Assembly: GCA_017458825.1 (NCBI GenBank)
Contig: JAFSZX010000004.1
Location: 1-64,000, forward strand
Origin: Oscillospiraceae bacterium
GTDB taxonomy: Bacteria; Bacillota; Clostridia; Oscillospirales; Oscillospiraceae
DNA: 64,000 bases
Reading direction: 5' to 3'
Below the pieces are notes generated by a model. That model did not search any database, was not told the origin of the DNA, and worked only from the letters and a program-made list of their open reading frames with translations. The position numbers and the translations under genes are program-made. Position 1 is the first letter of the stretch. Each line of letters begins with the position of its first letter. Shown piece by piece: positions 18,176-27,123 of this stretch.

Positions 18176-21100
18176 ATGAAAAAACTATTGAGCGCCATTC
18201 TGGCAGCCGTGATGCTGTTTTCACTGGTAACGGTTGGCGCAGCGACGGCGTGGGCGGACACACCCGCGCAGGACGGCAAGGTATTCGCCGGCTACTATAC
18301 CGACGACGCCTATACCGAGCCGTCGGATACGGAAACGGCATATCCCAAGTTTGTGGATGAAAATGTGCTGACAGCCAAGTATCAGCTTTCGGCCTCCGCC
18401 AACGAGGATGAGGCCAAGATCAAGATCCGCGTGGTGACCACCGTGGACAGCCTGCATTATAAGGCAATCGGCTTCCACGTGTGGAAGAACGGCACGCAGC
18501 TGGATGTGGGCGACAGAAAGTTTGAAACCACGAAGGTCGCCAAAACCATTCACGGTACCGACGGCTTGAGCGTATTCGAGTATGAACCCACCGTATTCAG
18601 TGCGGAATCCGTATACTTCTGCGCGTACAACTTCGGTCTGAACGCGGCGGATTACAGCGCGGAACTGACCTTCCAGCCCTACTGGATCACGCTGGACGGC
18701 ACGGAGGTCACCGCCAACGATACTGCGGAGTATCCGGACGGCAAGCGTACGATCGTGATCAGCCAGAGCGAGTCCTTCAACAGCATCCTGATCGGCAGCG
18801 CCTCGGAGCTGCTGGACTTTGCCACGGCTTCCCAGAGCAAGAACTTTGCGGGCTGGAAGATCAAGCTGACCGATGACATCGACCTGAACCCGGACTGGAT
18901 GGCCAGCAGCGCCACCGAGCCCGACCAGCCGTGGACGACCATCGGCACCCAGAGCGTACCCTTTGCCGGCACCTTTGACGGACAGGGCCACACCATCTCC
19001 GGCGTGTATCTCTCCGCCACGGCGGCGCGGCAGGGACTCTTTGGTGAAACCGCTTCCACGGCGGTACTCAAGGATTTCCGCCTGACCAACAGCTACTTCA
19101 CCTCCAATGCCGCCCGTCTGGGCAGTATTGTCGGAACGTTCGCCGGCAGAGCGGAGCATATCTACAGCGACGCGCTGGTGAACGCCACAGGCAGCGCAAA
19201 CCGCATCGGCGGTCTGTTCGGCGTTGCGGCGGGCGCCACCATCAGCCAGTGCTGGTATGGCGGCACGGTCAGCGCCCCGAGCCTGGTCTACGTGGGCGGC
19301 ATGATCGGCTCGGCGCAGGACGCGGTCGTGACGTTGGAGCACAGCCTGTTTACCGGCTCGGTGAACTCCACCAACCAGGTGGGCGGTCTCGTCGGCTATG
19401 CGGCGACCACCACCAACATTGACGACTGTGCCTCCATCGGCGCGGTTCAGGCGGGTAAAGTCGCCAACGCCGGTTTGCTGGTGGGTCAGAAGGCGGATGC
19501 CGCCACGCTGAATATCAGCGACACCGTCTACGGAAATAACAGGGCGACCACCGCCTACACAAGAATCGGCTACAGCGGCTCGGCGACCTCGGAGAGCAAC
19601 CTGTCGGCGCTGGCAAACCAGGCGGCGATCACCGCCCTTGTGGGCATGGACAGCATCACCGCCTTGGGCACATGCCTTGACTTTGCGGAGCATTGGATGA
19701 TTCGGGCAGATGGCGCCCCCGTTCCGGCCTGCTTTGTCGGTGCGGCGACCTACACCGTGAATGATAAGGCAGCGTTTTCCGCCTTTGCCGCCGCGTCCCG
19801 GAAGTTCAACTTCGCCAATTGGTCGATCCTGCTGGGTGCGGACATCGACCTGAACCCGGGCTGGACGGCTGACGCCAACGGCGGCACCGGCACCCACACG
19901 AATTGGACGCCCATCGGCAGCAGCACAACACCCTTTGCCGGAACCTTTGACGGGCAGGGAAAAACCATTAGCGGGTTGTATTTGAGCACCTCAACGGCAC
20001 AGCAGGGACTTTTTGGCGCAACAACAACGGATGCAACGATCAGAGATTTTCGGCTGGAGAACAGTTATCTGACCACCACAGACGCTCGCCTGGGCAGCAT
20101 TGCAGGCAACTTTGCCGGCACGGCGGAGCGGATCTACAGCAACGCCTTTGTGAAGTACGACAAAACAATTTATAGTCGCCATGGCGGACTGTTTGGCGCC
20201 ATTGTCGGGGCAGCCACGGTCAGCGAATGCTGGTATGACGGAGCGGTAAGCAGCGCCAATGAGGTTGTCGGTGGCTTGGCTGGTGTGGTACAGCTAACTG
20301 CTGAAGGCGCAGTCCGAGTGGAGCACAATCTAGTCACAGGTTCGGTAAATGGAAAAAATCAGGTGGGTGGACTGATCGGATATGTTCAGACTGCCGCCGC
20401 CGTTACCATCCATGACTGCGCCAGCCTGGGCAGTATAACCAGCACCGGCAGCCCGATAGGCAGGCTGGTGGGTAAAAATAATGGTGTTTCATTGACAATT
20501 ACACACAGCGTTGGTTACCATGCTACCCAAGCGACTAAAACGGTGGGTACTGGTTCTGCAACTGCCACAGATACTGCAAACTACACCGCAACCACACCGG
20601 CGCAGTTGACAGGTCTTAATGGCTTGAAAATGAATGCCTACCTCGACTTTGATCACTGGGCACTGCGCGAGGATGACGTACCTGTTCCGGCGCATTTCGG
20701 CGGCGGCAGCAAGACCTACACCATCAGCACGGCGGAGGGATTGTTGGCGTTTGCCGCGCAGTCTCAAAGCAACAACTTTTCCGGCTGGACCATCAAGCTG
20801 GGCGCGGATATCGACCTGAACGAGGGCTGGACGGTAGGCGACGGCGTACCCACCCGGACGTGGACGCCCATCGGCACCACCTCCGTGCCTTTCGCCGGAA
20901 CGTTTGACGGCGACGGTTACACCATCTCCGGTCTCTACATGGAGATCTCCGAGCAGGTGAACGGCATGTTCCGCAAGACGACGGCGACGGCTGTTTTGAA
21001 GAACTTCCGTCTGGAAAACAGCCTCCTGAACGTCACCGCCGGTAACCGCGTCGGCAGCATCGTGGGCGACGGCTACGGCACCATCTACAACGTATACAGC

Positions 21101-22834
21101 AACGCCATTATTAACGGTCGCGGCCGGACAGGCGGTCTGGTGGGATTGGCCAGTAACCTCACCATGGAGCAGTGCCAGTTTGACGGCGCCTATACCAACG
21201 TCACGACCAACGGACAAAGCGTCGGAGGCTTGATCGGCTATATAAACGGCGGCAATACGGTGATTCGCAACTGCCTCAACAGCGGCTCGGTGGATTCGAC
21301 TTCGTACACGCAATCCGAGAGTAATAGTCCCATGGTAGGCGGTTTGGTAGGGCAGGTTGACGCCAACGGAATTCTGACCATTGAGAACTGCCTGAATACC
21401 GGATTGGTTTCCACCGTGAAGACCTATACCTTTGGCCGTCTCCTGGGCTTTAACAGTACAGGCTGCAGCACCACGGTGATCGGAACCTACGCTACGCAGG
21501 AGAGCTGCGCCAATCCCGACAACAACGGCCGTCCGAAGACGCTGGAGTATGAGCTTGTCACCGAGGCGGGCATCACCGGCGCCGCGGCGCAGACCGCGAT
21601 GCCGCTCCTCGACTGGGTCAACGTCTGGCAGACGGTGGACGGCGACCTACCCACGCTGCGCTTCGACGAGGCGAGCATTGGCGGCAGCAGTCTCAACGGT
21701 GAGGCGACTTCCGCCGATACCGCGCAGTTGAGCGCCGTGTACGGCGGCACCAGCCTCTATCAGGGCGATATGCACGCCCATGCCGATGATGACGGTGAGC
21801 TGGACGAAACCACGGCGCTGAACACGTGGAAAACGGAGATGCCGGGACATGATCTGGACTTTGTCGCCAGCCTCGACCATCGCCAGACCACGCATATCGA
21901 AAACAGTGCATGGGACAAGGATCTGTTCCTCTACGGCACGGAGCCGGGTACCTATATCAGTGAGCTCACTGACGCCAATGCGGAAGGCAAGATGCACTAT
22001 CTCATGCTCTTCAAGACCAAGGGAGAGTTGGAAAACGTGCTCAAGAGTGTGCCGGCGTATCACTATAATCCCGACTATACCGGCACCGATCCCAAGCCCC
22101 ATGCTGCCAGCGGCACGGTTGGCTATGACTATCCGAACTTTACCAAGGCAGAGCTTTCGTCTTTGGCGGAAACGGTAAAGGCACAGGGCGGTTTGTTCGT
22201 GTTTGCCCACCCCTATGCGTATGACTATTCAAACGCGGCGGAGGATTACTTCATCGCCGACAACACGGCACTGGAATTGATCTACACGTCCATGAGCGGT
22301 GACGAGACAAACGCGGCCTACCGTTTGTGGAAGGAATTGCTGGCGGCGGGACGCAAGGTATGGGCATCCTCCGGCACCGATATCCACGGCAACCTGAATG
22401 CCCAGGCGGACAATCAAAAACGTGCGGAAAAGGCGCTCATCAGTGTCTATGCCGTCACAGACACCGACACCACCAACAAGGCGGATCTTATCATGGATGA
22501 GCTGGTGCGGGGCAACTTCTCCGCGGGCTCCGTGGGTATCAAGATGTGCATCGGCGATACCCCCATGGGCGGCACGGTGGACTTCGCCGGCAAGCGTCTG
22601 GTGGTGGAGGTGAACGGCTTCCACAAGTACGTGAAGGATACGACGTCCCACAAGTATTATGTGCGTGTCATCACCGATCAGGGCGCCGTTTACAGCCAGC
22701 GCATCAGCAGCGTCAACGCTGCCACGACCTTCGCGCTGGACGCGGACGAGAGCTGCCGCTTCTACCGCGTGGAAGTAGTGGATGAGCAGGGCGGCCGCGT
22801 CATCTCCTACGGCAACCCCATCTGGAACGAGTAA
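18176..22834 (+). CDS. Secreted GLUG-repeat protein with C-terminal PHP-type metal-hydrolase domain
   Basis: A 1552-residue protein. Residues 1-25 form a signal peptide ending near AWA, followed by a beta-rich domain of about 180 residues, three GLUG modules (about residues 200-1190) and a PHP-type phosphoesterase-like domain. The PHP part carries H1200-x-H1202, D1234-H1235, H1345 in FAHPY and D1402-x-H1404, which fits the metal ligands of the PHP fold (PolC/histidinol-phosphatase class). A last beta domain of about 80 residues ends the chain, as in other secreted PHP proteins. The gene follows the micro-ORF. A cell-surface phosphodiesterase or phosphatase held by repeats is the best guess. 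Confidence 0.75.
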   Translation: MKKLLSAILAAVMLFSLVTVGAATAWADTPAQDGKVFAGYYTDDAYTEPSDTETAYPKFVDENVLTAKYQLSASANEDEAKIKIRVVTTVDSLHYKAIGFHVWKNGTQLDVGDRKFETTKVAKTIHGTDGLSVFEYEPTVFSAESVYFCAYNFGLNAADYSAELTFQPYWITLDGTEVTANDTAEYPDGKRTIVISQSESFNSILIGSASELLDFATASQSKNFAGWKIKLTDDIDLNPDWMASSATEPDQPWTTIGTQSVPFAGTFDGQGHTISGVYLSATAARQGLFGETASTAVLKDFRLTNSYFTSNAARLGSIVGTFAGRAEHIYSDALVNATGSANRIGGLFGVAAGATISQCWYGGTVSAPSLVYVGGMIGSAQDAVVTLEHSLFTGSVNSTNQVGGLVGYAATTTNIDDCASIGAVQAGKVANAGLLVGQKADAATLNISDTVYGNNRATTAYTRIGYSGSATSESNLSALANQAAITALVGMDSITALGTCLDFAEHWMIRADGAPVPACFVGAATYTVNDKAAFSAFAAASRKFNFANWSILLGADIDLNPGWTADANGGTGTHTNWTPIGSSTTPFAGTFDGQGKTISGLYLSTSTAQQGLFGATTTDATIRDFRLENSYLTTTDARLGSIAGNFAGTAERIYSNAFVKYDKTIYSRHGGLFGAIVGAATVSECWYDGAVSSANEVVGGLAGVVQLTAEGAVRVEHNLVTGSVNGKNQVGGLIGYVQTAAAVTIHDCASLGSITSTGSPIGRLVGKNNGVSLTITHSVGYHATQATKTVGTGSATATDTANYTATTPAQLTGLNGLKMNAYLDFDHWALREDDVPVPAHFGGGSKTYTISTAEGLLAFAAQSQSNNFSGWTIKLGADIDLNEGWTVGDGVPTRTWTPIGTTSVPFAGTFDGDGYTISGLYMEISEQVNGMFRKTTATAVLKNFRLENSLLNVTAGNRVGSIVGDGYGTIYNVYSNAIINGRGRTGGLVGLASNLTMEQCQFDGAYTNVTTNGQSVGGLIGYINGGNTVIRNCLNSGSVDSTSYTQSESNSPMVGGLVGQVDANGILTIENCLNTGLVSTVKTYTFGRLLGFNSTGCSTTVIGTYATQESCANPDNNGRPKTLEYELVTEAGITGAAAQTAMPLLDWVNVWQTVDGDLPTLRFDEASIGGSSLNGEATSADTAQLSAVYGGTSLYQGDMHAHADDDGELDETTALNTWKTEMPGHDLDFVASLDHRQTTHIENSAWDKDLFLYGTEPGTYISELTDANAEGKMHYLMLFKTKGELENVLKSVPAYHYNPDYTGTDPKPHAASGTVGYDYPNFTKAELSSLAETVKAQGGLFVFAHPYAYDYSNAAEDYFIADNTALELIYTSMSGDETNAAYRLWKELLAAGRKVWASSGTDIHGNLNAQADNQKRAEKALISVYAVTDTDTTNKADLIMDELVRGNFSAGSVGIKMCIGDTPMGGTVDFAGKRLVVEVNGFHKYVKDTTSHKYYVRVITDQGAVYSQRISSVNAATTFALDADESCRFYRVEVVDEQGGRVISYGNPIWNE
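18780..21690 (+). repeat. Three tandem GLUG modules of the PHP-fusion protein
   Basis: Modules open near 18788, 19750 and 20720, about 0.96 kb apart. The core FAGTFDG phrase is at about 18961, 19932 and 20893, and the last one reads FDGDGYTI. The first module is strikingly close in DNA to the last module of the upstream gene (17134-17300 against 18961-19110). Confidence 0.75.
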
Positions 22835-22884
22835 AGGGAACAAAAAGAAGAAGCGCGGCGCCCGGCGCCGCAGGGAAAACACGT

Positions 22885-22913
22885 GGGGTGCGCCGCATTC
22901 GGCGGCGCACCCC
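22885..22913 (+). terminator. Hairpin terminator after the GLUG-PHP gene
   Basis: A 12-bp GC-rich stem (GGGGTGCGCCGC paired with GCGGCGCACCCC) with an ATTCG loop, followed by GTTTCCTG. A second perfect inverted repeat (GCGGCGCC/GGCGCCGC) lies just upstream around 22855-22872. The weak T-tract means it may only reduce read-through into the downstream amidohydrolase gene. Confidence 0.65.
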
Positions 22914-22977
22914 GTTTCCTGCGAAAAAGCAATAATCAAAGGAAGAAACGATTGGAACCAATAAAGGAGACAACAGT

Positions 22978-24033
22978 ATGGCACTGTTTGAAGTAACGGC
23001 GAATGACCGCCGGATTTACGAGCGGGAATTGCGGGATTTCCTGCCCCGAAAGATGATCGATATCCATACCCACGTGTGGCTGGAAAGCCTTGTGGGGGAT
23101 AAGGCAAGATCGTCCCGCAACGTGAACTGGCCCCGCCTGGTGGCGGAGGAGAACAGCATAGAGGATCTGCAGGAGACGTATCGTCTCATGTTTCCCGACA
23201 AAGAGGTCAGCGCGCTGTTTTTCGCCATGACCAGAAAAGGATATCTGGACAAGCTCAATGTCTATTCCGCTCAAAGCAGTAAAAAGAGCGGTTTCCCCGC
23301 ACTGTATTTTTCCACACCGGAGGAGGATCCGAACGCGGTGGAGCAGAAAATCAGAGAGGGCGGTTTTCTGGGCTTGAAATCCTATTTGAGCCTCTCGCCG
23401 GATTATATTCCGACGAACGAGATCCGCATCTTCGACTTTTTTCCCAAAAACCAGCTGAAAAAGATGGACGAGATGGGTGCGATCGTCATGCTCCACATTC
23501 CCCGGAGCGGGCGGCTGAAAGACCCTGTGAACCTCCATCAGATCGTGGAACTGAAAAAAGAGTTCCCCCATATAGAACTCATCGTCGCCCATATCGGGCG
23601 GGCGTACTGTGAAAACGACGTCGGCGACGCCTTCGAGTTTTTGGCGCAGTGCCCGGATTTGATGTTCGATTTCAGCGCCAACTGCTGCGACGAAGCCATG
23701 GAGGCGCTGCTGCGCGCCGTTGGGCCCAAGCGCGTCATGTTCGGCAGCGACCTGCCGATCCTGCGGATGCGCACCCGCCGGATCGTGGAGAACAACACCT
23801 ATATCAACCTCGTGCCGCCGGGACTCTACGGCGACGTGTCCGGCGATCCCCATATGCGGGAGGTGTCGGCGGAGGAGGCGGAACAGCTCACCTTCTTCAT
23901 GTATGAGGAGCTGTTGGCGTTCAAGCGCGTGGCGCAGAAGCTGGGGCTGTCCCGGGGCGAGATCGAGGACGTGTTTTATAACAACGCCCACGCCATGCTG
24001 CAGCGCGCCAAAGAAAACATTTACGGAGCATAA
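22978..24033 (+). CDS. Amidohydrolase family protein (TIM-barrel metal hydrolase)
   Basis: A 351-residue amidohydrolase of the amidohydrolase-2 type, with the metal motif H30-x-H32 (DIHTHVW), a middle IVAHIGRAY strand (His ligand) and a late MFGSDLP with the catalytic aspartate. Relatives open lactones, decarboxylate or hydrolyse cyclic compounds. The ribosome site AAAGGAGA lies before the ATG. The gene lies 140 bases after the repeat gene with a hairpin between. It probably takes part in the catabolic route, perhaps on a sugar lactone. No signal peptide, so cytoplasmic. Confidence 0.75.
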   Translation: MALFEVTANDRRIYERELRDFLPRKMIDIHTHVWLESLVGDKARSSRNVNWPRLVAEENSIEDLQETYRLMFPDKEVSALFFAMTRKGYLDKLNVYSAQSSKKSGFPALYFSTPEEDPNAVEQKIREGGFLGLKSYLSLSPDYIPTNEIRIFDFFPKNQLKKMDEMGAIVMLHIPRSGRLKDPVNLHQIVELKKEFPHIELIVAHIGRAYCENDVGDAFEFLAQCPDLMFDFSANCCDEAMEALLRAVGPKRVMFGSDLPILRMRTRRIVENNTYINLVPPGLYGDVSGDPHMREVSAEEAEQLTFFMYEELLAFKRVAQKLGLSRGEIEDVFYNNAHAMLQRAKENIYGA

Positions 24034-24049
24034 GAAAAGGGGCAACAAT

Positions 24050-24706
24050 ATGGAACTGACAGGCAAAAAGGTTAATTTTCTCGGCGACAGTATTACCCAG
24101 GGCATAGGCGTAAAGGATCCCGCCAATCGCTATCCCGACCGTTTGGCGGCGCGGTACGGTCTGATCGTCCGTAACTACGGCATTCGCCGTACGCGTATTG
24201 CCAGACAGCATGTACCCAGCGAGGATCCTGCCAAGGATTTGGATTTTTGCGGCCGCGTGGCGGGGATGGACGACGATGCAGATTTGGTGTTGGTGTTCGG
24301 CGGCACCAACGATTTCGGGCACGGCGACGCGCCGCTGGGCGAGATGAGCGACCGCACGCCGTATACGTTTTACGGCGCGCTCCACACGCTGTACGGTTCT
24401 CTGATCAAAAAATATCCCGACGCCGTTATCGTAGTGTTGACGCCTCTGCACCGTTTGCAGGAGGACGATCCGGCGACAAATGCGTTCCGTAAGGGGTACG
24501 TTCCCCTTAAACGATTTGTGGAGGCCATCCGGGAGGTGGCGGAATACTACGCCCTGCCGGTGCTGGATCTGCATGCCTCCTCCGGGCTTCAGCCCAAGGT
24601 GCCTGCCATCCGGGAGCGGTACGTTCCCGACGGACTCCACCCCAACGACGCCGGCCACGCCATTCTCGCCGAGCGCATCGGCGCGTTTTTAACGTCGTGC
24701 ATATAA
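24050..24706 (+). CDS. SGNH/GDSL-family hydrolase
   Basis: A 218-residue SGNH hydrolase. Block I reads FLGDSITQG with S14 as nucleophile, block III is GGTNDFGHG, and the end has DGLHPNDAGH with the Asp-His pair. The frame stays open far upstream, but ATG 24050 comes 16 bases after the amidohydrolase stop, with an AAGGGG ribosome site, and starts just ahead of block I. It has no signal peptide. Such enzymes are deacetylases or esterases on carbohydrates, so removal of acyl groups from an imported sugar is likely. Confidence 0.85.
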   Translation: MELTGKKVNFLGDSITQGIGVKDPANRYPDRLAARYGLIVRNYGIRRTRIARQHVPSEDPAKDLDFCGRVAGMDDDADLVLVFGGTNDFGHGDAPLGEMSDRTPYTFYGALHTLYGSLIKKYPDAVIVVLTPLHRLQEDDPATNAFRKGYVPLKRFVEAIREVAEYYALPVLDLHASSGLQPKVPAIRERYVPDGLHPNDAGHAILAERIGAFLTSCI

Positions 24707-24731
24707 AAAGCTACACAGTGGAGGGTTTCCT

Positions 24732-25059
24732 ATGAATGTTTTAGCCATCGGATGCCATCCCGACGACGTGGAGATCGCCTGTGCCGGCATCTCTGGCACA
24801 GAGCATGGGCGTCGTTCCGGCGTATATCGCCGTGGGCGCCGCCGCCGGTGTGCATCGGTACATTAAAGAGGCGGAAATGCCGCAAAGTACCGCCAGCGCC
24901 CGAGCCGTATTGCAGGATGTGGCGTGCCTTTCACCGGACGATCCCATCACCGCGCTGATTCTGGACTATTATGAAATGATCTGCTCCGGCAGTACTGTGG
25001 CACAGCTTTGCGCCAAAGCCGAGCAGATAAAACACGCCGGTTTGGGCGACGTGGTGTAA
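24732..25059 (+). pseudogene. Deletion scar: PIG-L deacetylase start joined to a dehydrogenase-like tail
   Basis: ATG 24732 opens a frame beginning MNVLAIGCHPDDVEI, the typical first strand and metal motif (HPDD) of PIG-L/LmbE N-acetylglucosaminyl deacetylases. Homology stops after about 18 residues near 24786, and the frame ends at 24866. A second frame then carries VPAYIAVGAAAG and a C-terminal helical end to 25059. This resembles the tail of long-chain polyol (mannitol-type) dehydrogenases, which I can only suggest. Two genes of this catabolic locus seem to have been fused out of frame by a deletion. No product is expected. Confidence 0.6.
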
Positions 25060-25141
25060 CGGATAACAAAGGCAGTAATATAATACCCCAAAAACATGCG
25101 AATATTGTCAAAAATGCATCCTGATTTTATGCAAAAATTGC

Positions 25142-25170
25142 TTGATATTAACCCCATTTTAATGTACAAT
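25142..25170 (+). promoter_or_regulatory. Sigma-A promoter of the ATPase gene
   Basis: TTGATA (25142-25147), a 17-bp spacer and TACAAT (25165-25170) lie about 30 bases before the ATPase start, in an AT-rich stretch. Confidence 0.7.
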
Positions 25171-25199
25171 AGTGCTATGTGAACGAGGGGGGTCGTGCA

Positions 25200-26531
25200 A
25201 TGTTAAAGCGTAAAATCTATAATGATTTACTGGACTGGAAGAATAAGCGCAAAAAGGAACAGGTTAAAAAGTGCCTTCTTGTAAAAGGAGCGCGCCAGGT
25301 CGGAAAATCATTCATTATCAAAGAGTTCGGAAAAAAGGAATATGCATCTTTTGTTTACATTGACTTTTTCCGTCAGCCTGCCCTCAAATCCATATTTGAC
25401 GGCGATCTGACAAGCGAAGAGGTCTTAAAAAGGATGACCGCAAACATTCGTAATTTCAAGCTCATCCCCGGGGATACACTCATTTTCCTGGATGAAATCC
25501 AGCGTTGCGGAAATGCGCGCACGGCCATTAAGTTTCTCGCGGAAGATATGCGTTTTGATGTGATTTCTTCGGGATCGTTGATGGGTCTTACTTACGGCGA
25601 AGATGATGACAAGGAAGTTGAAACTCCCGAATCCGTACCGGTCGGATACGAGTCACAGATTACGATGTACTCGCTGGACTTTGAAGAATTCTTATGGGCA
25701 TACGGTTATGATGAAGAAGCCATTTCTGTACTTCGTTCCTACTATGAATCCGGTGAAACGGTGCCTGAGAGTATCCACAACAAATACGAATCTCTTTTCC
25801 GCGAATATATGGTAGTAGGCGGCATGCCGGAGTTCTTTGCAGATTTTGCAGTGAACAAAGACATTAACCGTGTGAATACGATCCAAAGCGATATTATTGC
25901 CGAGTACCGGGATGACATTTCGAAACACGCGAAAGGGAAAGGAAAACAGCTTGTCCGTATGTGCTATGATGCTATTCCGAAGCAGCTTGCAAAGGAACTG
26001 AAAAAGTTTCAGTATTCCACCGTTGAAAAAGGACAGACCCGCAGAAAATACGGCGGCAGTGTTCAGTGGCTCCGCGACTCGGAAATCGTAAACGCCTGCT
26101 ATAATATCCGGGAACCGTATCTTCCTCTTATGGCAAATGCCAAAGACGAGCAATTCAAACTATATATAAATGATACGGGACTTTTGTGCTGTATGTATGG
26201 CTTTGAAACAAAACTGGCTATTCTTAATGACACGCTGAAAGGCAACGCTCGCGGCGGTATTTACGAGAATATAATCTCCGAGTGTCTTCTGAAGCGTGGG
26301 TACACATTGTATTACTTCAGGCCTGACAGTGAGCACGAAATTGAGTTCTTGATTGAGAAAAACGGCGAAGTGATTCCGGTTGAAGTAAAAGCCGGAAATA
26401 ATCCCACCCCGTCGCTGAACAGCTATATTGAGGAGTTTTCTCCGTCGCTCGCCTACAAACTGATCGGAGGACGAAACGGCAAGGTCGGGGTCAAAACAAC
26501 ACTGCCGCACTATTTTGTGCTGTTTATATAA
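25200..26531 (+). CDS. AAA-type ATPase with DUF4143 (AAA_14/DUF4143 family)
   Basis: A 443-residue ATPase. Walker A is GARQVGKS (residues 30-37) and Walker B is LIFLDEIQ. The C-terminal DUF4143 part contains YENIISE and a VPVEVKAG end like PD-(D/E)xK nuclease folds. A GTG at 25179 also opens the frame, but ATG 25200 has GAGGGGGG at 25185-25192. These proteins are common in Clostridia and Bacteroidetes and are often mobile or strain-variable; their role is unknown. The gene and its neighbour are visibly poorer in GC than the rest of the window, which points to horizontal gain. Confidence 0.85.
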   Translation: MLKRKIYNDLLDWKNKRKKEQVKKCLLVKGARQVGKSFIIKEFGKKEYASFVYIDFFRQPALKSIFDGDLTSEEVLKRMTANIRNFKLIPGDTLIFLDEIQRCGNARTAIKFLAEDMRFDVISSGSLMGLTYGEDDDKEVETPESVPVGYESQITMYSLDFEEFLWAYGYDEEAISVLRSYYESGETVPESIHNKYESLFREYMVVGGMPEFFADFAVNKDINRVNTIQSDIIAEYRDDISKHAKGKGKQLVRMCYDAIPKQLAKELKKFQYSTVEKGQTRRKYGGSVQWLRDSEIVNACYNIREPYLPLMANAKDEQFKLYINDTGLLCCMYGFETKLAILNDTLKGNARGGIYENIISECLLKRGYTLYYFRPDSEHEIEFLIEKNGEVIPVEVKAGNNPTPSLNSYIEEFSPSLAYKLIGGRNGKVGVKTTLPHYFVLFI

Positions 26532-26553
26532 TCTGTTTCCCGCAAACCCGTGA

Positions 26554-26559
26554 TATAAT
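26554..26559 (+). promoter_or_regulatory. Extended -10 promoter before the 175-residue gene
   Basis: TGATATAAT (TGn extended -10, TATAAT at 26554-26559) lies 37 bases before the next start. No good -35 is seen, which is usual for extended -10 promoters. Confidence 0.45.
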
Positions 26560-26595
26560 CATTATTAACATACCGAAATACTTCGAGGTATACAC

Positions 26596-27123
26596 ATGAA
26601 TTACGATGATGCTTTTTATTATGAGAATCTGTTAGTGATCGGATGCTCGGACGAATACGACGCATGGCTCGATTCCCATCTTGAATCGGAAGATCCGATA
26701 AGCCAGATCACCATGGACCTATCTTCGTGCGGATCGGACCGGAATAAAGCTATTTCGGTTCTAAAACAGTATCGCTTGGGTCAGCCTGTTGATGAAAAGA
26801 CGGCTTGTGATCGATTAAGACTGTTTTTGAAAGCGGCCTATCATAGCGGAAAGATGGATAAGGGTCAAGTGGTTTCTGCTATGTACGCGTTCGTTTTGAA
26901 TGTCGGAGGCCCGGGAGACTTTGATATTGAAATATGGGGCGATATGTTCTATTTTGATGATTATTATTCTTTGTCTAAAGAAGGTATACTTTCTTGGGAA
27001 GGCTTTGATTCAGCTTTTTTTGCTTATCTAAATGATGGCATATCATTGGATCCCGTGAAAATATGGGGCTATAATAAGAAGCTGACAATTTTCGAGCGAA
27101 TGAAACATGTTTTTGGAAAATGA
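26596..27123 (+). CDS. Hypothetical protein, 175 residues, acidic
   Basis: I do not recognise this protein. It is acidic and aromatic-rich, with no signal peptide or membrane helix, and begins MNYDDAFYYENLLVIG. A GAGG site lies 9 bases before the ATG. The acidic, single-domain, low-GC profile next to a mobile-type ATPase is what one often sees for immunity-like or small accessory proteins. The sequence itself gives no function. Confidence 0.6.
   Translation: MNYDDAFYYENLLVIGCSDEYDAWLDSHLESEDPISQITMDLSSCGSDRNKAISVLKQYRLGQPVDEKTACDRLRLFLKAAYHSGKMDKGQVVSAMYAFVLNVGGPGDFDIEIWGDMFYFDDYYSLSKEGILSWEGFDSAFFAYLNDGISLDPVKIWGYNKKLTIFERMKHVFGK

Noticed and set aside
11721..22834. Repeats as a CRISPR array or mobile element
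   Set aside because: The repeats are about 1 kb, in frame and coding for GLUG modules, with no spacers, transposase or terminal repeats.
23720..24049. Upstream extension of the SGNH hydrolase frame
   Set aside because: It lies inside the amidohydrolase gene, is rich in Arg/Ser/Cys without domain features, and ATG 24050 has a ribosome site and starts just before block I.
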